Shown piece by piece: positions 56,801-64,000 of a stretch of 64,000 bases of DNA. Under the pieces are notes generated by a model. The model had not been told where the DNA came from. It made no database searches and saw nothing but the letters and a program-made list of their open reading frames with translations. This DNA is from Paraescarpia echinospica. Taxonomy: Eukaryota > Annelida > Polychaeta > Sabellida > Siboglinidae. Position 1 is the first letter of the stretch. Each line of letters begins with the position of its first letter. The stretch covers positions 99,876 to 163,875 of the forward strand of contig JAHLWY010000257.1 in NCBI GenBank assembly GCA_020002185.1. Direction: 5' to 3'. Made by a program: the position numbers and the translations under genes.

Positions 56801-56867
56801 GAACGAAGCTTCAAAATAGTGGTCGAGCATTTGCTGACAGTCAGTGTAGAATGTGTTGTAAGGCAGG

Positions 56868-56987
56868 TTGTTGCCATTTATAAAGGAAGAACAGGTGGTA
56901 CATATGAAACCAGAAAAGACTAAGCCTCCTGAGAGAGATTGTGGGACCTGCAGTTTCTCCGACACAGGAACCAGACGTGAATTAGAG
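56868..56987 (+). CDS. Candidate first coding exon inside the composite repeat block (part C copy 2)
   Basis: An ATG at 56868 opens 40 codons ending at a donor GAG|GTAAGT (56988). The peptide MLPFIKEEQVVHMKPEKTKP continues with PERDCGTCSFSDTGTRRELE and contains a CxxC pair. In copy 1 (23908-23997) the second half is kept in frame with the donor at the same place; differences include silent changes but also Thr/Ile and Asp/Lys replacements. No partner exon was found downstream, so this may be the 5' exon of a mobile element or of a chimeric gene. Confidence 0.3.
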
Positions 56988-57099
56988 GTAAGTGGCTTTA
57001 ATCACGGCGTGTGGTTATACAATTATAGTCTTGTCTATGTATTGGTGAGCTCCGATCGGGCAAAATCATAGAACGGGTGACGATTCACCTACACGAATA

Positions 57100-57480
57100 A
57101 GGACGGGATCAGTTTTAGTGCACACGATTTTATTATTTAATTGGATGTGGGTAAATGTTCAGTGTTTGAAATTTGGGGAGGTTTGGTTTCATGTTGTCAA
57201 CAACCACTGTTTAACCATGTAGACAATACAAGACAGGGGGGCATGTTTTAATGTACATGGTGTTTGGATCATATGGGTTTAAAATTAGGGTGTGTTTCCT
57301 AATTCTTCCGGCCAGCACCAGTTATCAGTAATGATCGCTCCATTTCTTTTGGAAGCACATACATAAGCACACAGCACACAGCACGCACGTACGCAAGCAC
57401 GTACGCACGCACGTATACAAACATGTTTATTTGTAAGTTGTTAGTAATAAGATATTACAGTTGCCTAACAGCGTGTTTGT
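57100..57480. repeat. Composite repeat block, part D copy 2
   Basis: See 26214-26600. Directly preceded by the intact AATA insertion site at 57096-57099. Confidence 0.8.
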
Positions 57481-57565
57481 TTGTTTGTGTGTAAGTGTGT
57501 GTGCGTGCGTCCATTCGTCCAAGCGTATGTATGTGTGTGTGGGGGTGAATGTGTCTGTGTATGTG

Positions 57566-57599
57566 AGACAGAGAGAGATAGATAGAGACAGAGAGAGAC

Positions 57600-57671
<72 letters not shown>

Positions 57672-57706
57672 GGTGCGAGAGAGAGAGAGATAGAAAGAGA
57701 GAGAGT
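57566..57706. repeat. (GA)n-rich microsatellite
   Basis: GAGACAGAGAGA and a long pure GAGAGA run. Confidence 0.93.
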
Positions 57707-57837
57707 GTGCATGTATGTGTGTGCGTGCGTCCATACGTATGTGTGTTTGTCTATTATGTGTTTATGTATGTGTGTTTCTTGTTTGTGTGTTAAGATGTAT
57801 CATGGAAATGGTTAATACGTTTGAAAAATTTGAAAGA

Positions 57838-57935
57838 TTATGCCATTTCATAGTGCATAATGTTAGTAATGACCTTAAAAAAATATATTCTTGGTATATT
57901 GCATTGAAAAAATTATATGAACAAAGTCTGGACTT
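57838..57935. repeat. Composite repeat block, part E copy 2
   Basis: See 28250-28345; adjacent to part D here, without the L2-like insertion. Confidence 0.75.
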
Positions 57936-57984
57936 ATGTAACATAAGTAGTAAAGGAGGTTAAGTACCGGGGATGGCGCAGCGG

Positions 57985-58090
57985 TGCAAGTGCAAAGTAC
58001 CCGGATGTAGGTCAAGGTCAAATGTCACGGTCAAATACCCGGATGTAGGTCAAGGTCAAGTACCCGGATGTAGGTCAAGGTCACGTGGCG
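57985..58090. repeat. Short tandem repeat (ACCCGGATGTAGGTCAAGGT type)
   Basis: Three copies of TACCCGGATGTAGGTCAAGGTCA at about 27-32 bp spacing, leading into the 58.1-kb array. Confidence 0.85.
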
Positions 58091-58800
58091 CCCCTACCGG
58101 AATTTTTCGAAACTAGAATAGCACGCCACCTAGCGGTTTTTTCGGAACTAAAATAGTCCCGTCAAAAATATAATCGCGCCCCCTGGCGGATAGTTGGTGA
58201 ACTAAAATATTTCCCGCCAGAAATATAATCGCGCCCCCTGGCGGATAGTTGGTTAACTAATTATTTCCCGCCAAAACTAAAAAATAGCGCCCCTGGCGGA
58301 TAGTTGGTGAACTAATTATTTCCCGCCTAAACAAAAAATATCGCCCCTGGCGGATAGTTGGTGAACTAAAATTATTTCCCGCCAAAACTATGGAAGCGCC
58401 CCCTGACGGATAGTTGGTTAATTCAAATAGCTCCCCCTGGCGGATAGTTGGTGAACTAAATCAAGGTCACGTGGCGCCCCTACCGGAATTTTTCGAAACT
58501 AAAATAGCGCCCCTATCGGAATTGTTCGGTACTATACTAAAATATTTCCCGCCAAAAATAATTTCCTGCCAAAACTAAAAGCATCTCCCCCTACCGGAAT
58601 TTTTCGGAACTCAAATAGTGCCACCTGTCGGATAGTTGGTAAACTAAATTATTTCCCGCCAAAAAATTATTTCCCGCCAAAACTCTAAAAGCGCCCCCTG
58701 CCGGATAGTTGGTGAATTAAAATAGCTCCCCTGGTGGATAGTTGATTAACTAAAACAGCGCCCCCTATCAGAATTTTTCGGTACTAGTTATACAAGTGGT
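58091..58800. repeat. Degenerate 50-55-bp array with repeated GCGCCCCCTGGCGG motifs
   Basis: Units read GCGCCCCCTGGCGGATAGTT, GGTGAACTAAA.T, ATTTCCCGCCA. Exact or near-exact GCGCCCCCTGGCGG words lie at 58176-58189, 58231-58244, 58287-58299 (one C short), 58396-58409 and 58691-58704. The reverse complement, CCGCCAGGGGGCGC, satisfies the CTCF core consensus CCRSYAGRKGGCRS. Non-coding. Confidence 0.85.
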
Positions 58801-59170
58801 GTCATATTGTGGACAAGTTGTAAACTAAATGTTCTAGTACTGCAAATATTCGTGTCTCTTGCACGCTTGCGTGCAATAGAGCCCCCTCACGGGTACATCA
58901 CGAACTACAAACATCATCCCCTAGTGGACAAGTGAGCGAACCACATATGAGTACTGCAAATATTCGTGTCTCTTGTTTTTTCTCGTCCATAAACACCTGG
59001 TGGATATATAATCATCAACTGAAAGCACCCCTGTTAGATAAGTGGTGAACTAAATAACTACTCAGCTGTCCGCGCTTGTGTACATTCTACTCAGCAGTCC
59101 GTGCTTTTGAATTTTCTACAATCCGTGATCTTTCGGCACGCCCACGTGACTTTTCGGCACATTCTCTAAC

Positions 59171-59209
59171 TATATAAGCGCGGTGTTTTACCAATCGGAT
59201 CGTCATTCC
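59171..59209 (+). promoter_or_regulatory. Putative TATA plus initiator core promoter ahead of the 26-bp satellite
   Basis: TATATAAG at 59171-59178 is followed by an initiator-like TCATTCC (59203-59209) whose A lies 34 bases from the start of the TATA word, a plausible spacing. Non-repetitive DNA surrounds it, and the satellite starts about 60 bases later. Inference only. Confidence 0.3.
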
Positions 59210-59257
59210 TATCACGACGACAGCACGCCTAACATCATCATGTTGAAGACACTAAAC

Positions 59258-61436
59258 ATTTCTAAGTCCTACCAACACTAAAAATGTCTAAGTCCTACCA
59301 ACACTAAACATTTCTAAGTCCTACCAACACTAAAAATATCTAAGTCCTACCAACACTAAAAATATCTAAGTCCCACCAACACTAAACATGTCTAAGTCCT
59401 ACCAACACTAAACATTTCTAAGTCCTACCAACACTAAAAATATCTAAGTCCGACCAACACTAAAAATATATAAGTCCCACCAACACTAAAAATGTCTAAG
59501 TCCTACCACCACAAAAAATGTCTAAGTCCTACCAATACTAAAAATGTCTAAGTCCTACCAACACTAAAAATATCTAAGTCCCACCAACACTAAAAATGTC
59601 TAAGTCCCACCAACACTAAAAATGTCTAAGTCCTACCAACACTAAAAATATTTAAGTCCCACCAACACTAAAATATCTAAGTCCCACCAACACTAAAAAT
59701 GTATAAGTCCTACCAACACTAAAAATATCTAAGTCCCACCAACACTAAAAATGTCTAAGTCCTACCAACACTAAAAATATCTAAGTCCCACCAACACTAA
59801 AAATGTCTAAGTCCTACCAACACTAAAAATATCTAAGTCCCACCAACACTAAAAATGTCTAAGTCCTACCAACACTAAAAATTTCTAAGTCCTACCAACA
59901 CAAAAAAATGTCTAAGTCCTACCAACACTAAAAATATCTAAGTCCCATCAACACTAAAAATGTCTAAGTCCTACCAACACTAAAAATATCTAAGTCCTAC
60001 CAACACTAAAAATTTCTAAGTCCTACCAACACTAAACATTTCTAAATCCTACCAGCACTACAAATTTCTAAGTCCTACCAACACTAAAAATGTCTAAGTC
60101 CTACCAATACTAAAAATGTCTAAGTCCTACCAACACTAAAAATGTCTAAGTCCCACCAACACTAAAAATGTCTAAGTCCCACCAACACTAAAAATGTCTA
60201 AGTCCTACCAACACTAAAAATATTTAAGTCCCACCAACACTAAAATATCTAAGTCCCACCAACACTAAAAATGTATAAGTCCTACCAACACTAAAAATAT
60301 CTAAGTCCCACCAACACTAAAAATGTCTAAGTCTTACCAACACTAAAAATATCTAAGTCCCACCAACACTAAAAATGTCTAAGTCCTACCAACACTAAAA
60401 ATGTCTAAGTCCTACCAACACAAAAAAAAATGTATAAGTCCTACCAACACTAAAAATATCTAAGTCCCATCAACACTAAAAATGTCTTAGTCCTACCAAC
60501 ACTAAAAATGTCTAAGTCCTACCAACACTAAAAATATATAAGTCCCACCAACACTAAAAATGTCTAAGTCCTACCAACACTAAAAATATCTAAGTCCCAC
60601 CAACACTAAAAATGTATAAGTCCTACCAACACTAAAAATATATAAGTCCCACCAACACTAAGTCCTACCAACACAAAAAATGTCTAAGTCCTACCAACAC
60701 TAAAAATGTCTAAGTCCTACCAACACTAAAAATATCTAAGTCCCACCAACACTAAAAATGTCTAAGTCCTATCAACACTAAAAATATATAAGTCCCACCA
60801 ACACTAAAAATGTCTTAGTCCTACCAACACTAAAAATGTCTTAGTCCTACCAACACTAAAAATGTCTAAGTCCTACCAACACTAAAAATGTCTAAGTCCT
60901 ACCAACACTAAAAATGTCTAAGTCCTACCAACACTAAACATTTCTAAGTCCTACCAGCACTACACATTTCTAAGTCCGACCAACACTAAAAATGTCTAAG
61001 TCCCACAACACTAAAAATGTCTAAGTCCCACCAACACTAAAAATTTCTAAGTCCTACCAACACTAAAAATATATAAGTCCCACCAACACTAAAAATGTCT
61101 AAGTCCTACCAACACTAAAAATGTCTAAGTCCCACCAACACTAAAAATGTCTTAGTCCTACCAACACTAAAAATGTCTAAGTCCTACCAACACTAAACAT
61201 TTCTAAGTCCCACAACACTAAACATTTCTAAGTCCTACCAACACTAAAAATGTCTAAGTACTACCAACACTAAAAATGTCTAAGTCCTACCAACACTAAA
61301 AATGTCTAAGTCCTACCAACACTAAAAATGTCTAAGTCCTACCAACACTAAAAATGTGTAAGTCCTACCAACACTAAAAATTTCTAAGTCCTACCAACAC
61401 TAAAAATGTCTAAGTCCTGCCAACACTAAAAATATC
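59258..61436. repeat. 26-bp satellite array, about 84 units
   Basis: Unit words CTAAGTCCTACCAACACTAA then AAATGT. Common variants are TCCCACC for TCCTACC, AAATAT for AAATGT, and rarer TTAG, ACATTT and ACAAAAA forms. Variants alternate as dimers over long stretches. A rare variant cluster (TATTTAAGTCCC then AAATATCTAAG then GTATAAGTCC) at about 59648 recurs at about 60220, 572 bases on, that is 22 units, so a higher-order duplication is present. Frames are closed by frequent TAA, so it is not coding. Confidence 0.97.
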
Positions 61437-61562
61437 TAGTTCAGTAGAGATGATAGCCACTTATGTCTGTGTAGTTCAGTAGAGATGATAGCCACTTATT
61501 TCTGTGTAGTTCAGTACAGATATGTTAACCACTCATGTCTGTGTAGTTCAGTACAGAGATGT
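61437..61562. repeat. 35-bp tandem repeat, about three units
   Basis: GTAGTTCAGTAGAGATGATA then GCCACTTATGTCTGT, twice nearly exact, then diverged copies with GTTAACCACTCATGTCTGTG. Confidence 0.85.
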
Positions 61563-61902
61563 TAATGTACTCAGACCAACTAGTGGTACAAACGAAACAC
61601 TATGCTTTGACCAACACGTGTCACGAATTGAACTTAGATCAACTAGATACATCACACGAGACTATGACACGTCACACGAGAGCACCGACGAGACAAGAGA
61701 CGAGACTATGACCGAGATATGTCACGAGACTACGGATAACACATCACACGAGACTACGGATAACACATCACACGAGACTATGGCCGAGACAAGAGACGAG
61801 ACTATGACCGATATATGTCACGAGACTACGGATGACACATCACACGAGACTACGGATGACACATCACACGAGAGTACCGACGAGACAAGGGTTATCGCGT
61901 GA
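61563..61902 (+). repeat. 24/48-bp repeat with an open acidic frame (copy 1)
   Basis: Tandem GAGACTACGGATGACACATC.ACAC and GAGACTATGACCGAGATATG units. The plus frame 61522-61902 reads HETTDDTSHETMTEICHE-type repeats, rich in Thr, Glu, Asp and His. The period is divisible by 3, so the open frame is expected of the repeat. No signal peptide, splice context or homologue is seen. Coding is possible but unproved. Confidence 0.75.
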
Positions 61903-62155
61903 GATTCCACCACCACCACCACAATTCCGCCACAATAGACGGGTTATCGCGTGAGATCCCACCACCACCACCACAATTCCGCCACAATAGACGGGTTATC
62001 GTGTGAGATCCCACCACCACCACCACAATTCCGCCACAATAGACGGGTTATCGCGTGAGATTTGCTTCAGAAGCAAAGCAAAGCAAAGCAAATAGACGGG
62101 TTATCGCGTGAGATTTGCTTCAGAAGCAAAGCAAAGCAAAGCAAATAGACGGGTT
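61890..62155. repeat. About 52-bp repeats: three with (CCA)n and two with (AAGCA)n inserts
   Basis: GGGTTATCGCGTGAGAT begins each unit and AATAGAC ends it. Three units carry CCACCACCACCACAATTCCG in the middle; two carry TTTGCTTCAGAAGCAAAGCA. Their alternation looks like two separate expansions on a shared frame. Confidence 0.9.
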
Positions 62156-62159
62156 ATTA

Positions 62160-62815
62160 AAGCAATATCACGAGACTACGGATGATACATCACACGAGAC
62201 TATGACCGAGATATGTCACGAGACTATGGATGACACATCACACGAGAGTACGGTCTATAGACACGAGTTGTACAAACGAAACACTACACTTTGACCAACA
62301 CGTGGCACAAATTGAACTCAGATCAACTAGTCAAGCAAACGAAACACTACACTTTGACCAACACGTGTCAAACGAATTGAACTTAGATCAACTAGACACA
62401 TCACACGAGACTATGACCGAGATATGGCACGAGACTTCGGATGACACGTCACACGAGACAAGAGACGATACTATGACCGAGATATGTCACGAGATTACGG
62501 ATGACACATCACACGAGACTATGGCCGAGATATATTACGAGACTTTGGATGACACGTCACACGAGAGTACCGACGAGACAAGAGATGAGACTATGTCCGA
62601 GATATGTCATGAGACTATGACCGAGATATGTCACGAGACTATGGCAGAGATTTGTCACGAGACTATGACCGAGACTACGGATGACACATCACACGAGAGT
62701 ACGGACGAGACAAGAGATATGCTACGAGACTACGGATGACACATCACACGAGACTACGGATGTTACATCACACGAGAGTACGGACGAGACAAGAGATACG
62801 CCACGAGACATTCAA
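62160..62815 (+). repeat. 24/48-bp repeat with an open acidic frame (copy 2)
   Basis: Same repeat units as 61563-61902. The plus frame 62230-62739 (169 codons) reads DDTSHETMTEICHETMAEI-type repeats. The non-repeat phrase TTTGACCAACACGTG, with an E-box CACGTG, occurs three times across both arrays. Same caution on coding as copy 1. Confidence 0.75.
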
Positions 62816-62944
62816 AGAGGTGACCATCATGGTTTTCGACGTCACTCAACGGACACCAATGTAACTAGTCAGAGTATAACCATCTATCGATCATGATATG
62901 TCTCTATTCGTTGACACACATATTCGTTGGAAATAGCGGAAGCG

Positions 62945-63115
62945 TAGAGGCCGCCATGTCAGGTCGCCATGACATTCAATTAACTTCCGGTACTACGTTA
63001 CTTCCGGCGTAGCGTCCCTAGTAGAGACCGCCATGACAGTCAAGTGACTTCAGGTACTACGTCACTTCCGGTGTAGAGACACCTAGTGGATAATCGGAGT
63101 ACTACGTCACACACT
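62945..63115. repeat. Motif-rich repeat unit, copy 1 (GCCGCCATG, ACTTCCGG, ACGTCAC)
   Basis: Matches 63655-63800: GCGTAGAGGCCGCCATG, CAGTCAAGTGACTT, ACTACGTCACTTCCGGTGTA and GGATAATCGGAGTACTACGT. Itself contains two imperfect half-repeats. Confidence 0.85.
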
Positions 63116-63654
63116 GCCGTAGCAAGCGAATTTGAAAACTGCTACGATCGAAAACGACTATGTCAATAACATGTAAGGACAACCACCTGACAGGACTTCA
63201 TTCAATGAGGTGCCAAACATCACATACCTTCATGTCAAGAGACGATCATCTGTTCGGATTCACGTCCAACGAGGCGACCATAGGACTCGTATGAGGTATC
63301 GCTTCTTTTAATGGAAAACATATGTATATGAAGCAGCCGTCTTTTCAACGTAACAATTCCATATTTTCAAATAGTGCGAGCGATCAGATACGATACGACC
63401 TTCTCGAGAGTCGAAAAAGGAAAGACCAGAATCGTTGGAACCACGGTATATACACTAGTTTTCGGTGTGATCTCATTTGCATAATCAATCAGACCGAACG
63501 TACATCACGTGACTTCCCTTAACACAAAAACTGTGCACGTTCATGAGACAGGCGACATCTGATGGCCCCAACGGATAGCAGTGTAACTACTCAGAATAAC
63601 GCCAACTACCGGCCATGATATATATCTATTCGTTGACACACTTCCGGGAATACC

Positions 63655-63835
63655 GGAAGCGTAGAGGCCGCCATGACAGTCAAGTGACTTCCGGTGCGAC
63701 GTCACTTCCGACGTGTCGTCCCTAGTAGAGGCTGCCATGACAGTCAAGTAACTTCCGGTACGACGTCACTTCCGGTGTAGCGCCCCCTAGCGGATAATCG
63801 GAGTACTACGTCACATGGTGGCGCCATCTAGCGGT
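63655..63835. repeat. Motif-rich repeat unit, copy 2
   Basis: As above; ends with GCGCCCCCTAGCGG (63780-63793) and GGCGCCATCTAGCGG. Confidence 0.85.
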
Positions 63836-63866
63836 TAAAATATATAATTAGGTTAGCTAGAGAAAA

Positions 63867-64000
63867 AAAGTTGGGGTTAACCTCGCGAAAATGTTAACAA
63901 CAACCACTAAAGTGGTTGTTGTATAAATTTTCTGAAAATTTTCGGTTTTTGTCCCAGAGGAACAAAAACATTAAATTTTCGCGAGGTTAACCCCAACTTT
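63867..64000. mobile_element. Foldback element or MITE-like hairpin at the window edge
   Basis: The first 31 bases (63867-63897, starting AAAGTTGGGGTTAACCTCGC) and the last 30 bases (63971-64000) are reverse complements with one small difference. Inside lies a second near-perfect stem, CAACAACCACT / AGTGGTTGTTG, and weaker stems. At about 134 bp with terminal inverted repeats and no coding capacity it resembles a MITE. The window ends at its edge, so it may be part of something larger. Confidence 0.6.

Noticed and set aside
57461..57793. Arg/Glu or Ser/Leu repeat proteins
   Set aside because: GA/CT microsatellite frames; no homologue or splice context.
59258..61436. CRISPR-like regular repeat array
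   Set aside because: Units are directly adjacent with no spacers, and the setting is a eukaryotic genome.

Overview
The window looks like nuclear DNA of an invertebrate metazoan, possibly a mollusc or other lophotrochozoan; that placement is inference, because no marker gene is present. The eukaryotic signs are GT-AG introns whose phases match, AT-rich intergenic DNA full of microsatellites, and many transposons. There is no bacterial operon, rRNA, tRNA or CRISPR array. Gene density is low.

Three cellular genes are supported by spliced exons. (1) The 3' end of a gene with a glutamate-rich, acidic C-terminus (1-973, +). (2) A gene on the minus strand (11057 down to 5761) whose six in-phase exons encode one and a half filamin-type repeats, a linker and a complete HECT domain, so a likely E3 ubiquitin ligase. 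(3) A plus-strand gene at 42978-48900 with four in-phase exons that resemble a receptor tail (NPxY and pYxN-type motifs); two of the exons look like a duplicated cassette. Damaged HECT copies lie at 17694-18716 and 49797-50091.

Layout: 1-2.9 kb gene 1 and repeats; 3.8-4.2 kb PIF/Harbinger fragment; 5.8-11.1 kb filamin-HECT gene; 11.6-12.9 kb tandem 640-bp repeat; 13.0-13.5 kb CXC-tail transposon-like fragment; 14.2-17.2 kb non-LTR retrotransposon; 17.7-20.2 kb HECT pseudogene and a second fragment of the CXC-tail family; 21.2-28.3 kb a composite repeat block, present again at 54.1-57.9 kb with different insertions; 31.4-32.9 kb CR1-like element; 33.5-40.8 kb decayed Polinton/Maverick; 43-50 kb receptor-tail gene with minisatellites and a roughly 4-kb duplication; 51-53 kb two more minisatellites; 58-64 kb satellites rich in CTCF-, ETS-, CRE- and YY1-like motifs, including a 2.2-kb array of a 26-bp unit, ending in a foldback sequence at the window edge.

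The Polinton holds, in minus-strand order, the C-terminal half of a B-family DNA polymerase, a packaging ATPase, several small proteins, an integrase C-terminus, minor and major capsid proteins and an adenain-like protease. Most are broken by frameshifts and stops; only the ATPase and a few short frames are open. It is a relic, not an active virus.
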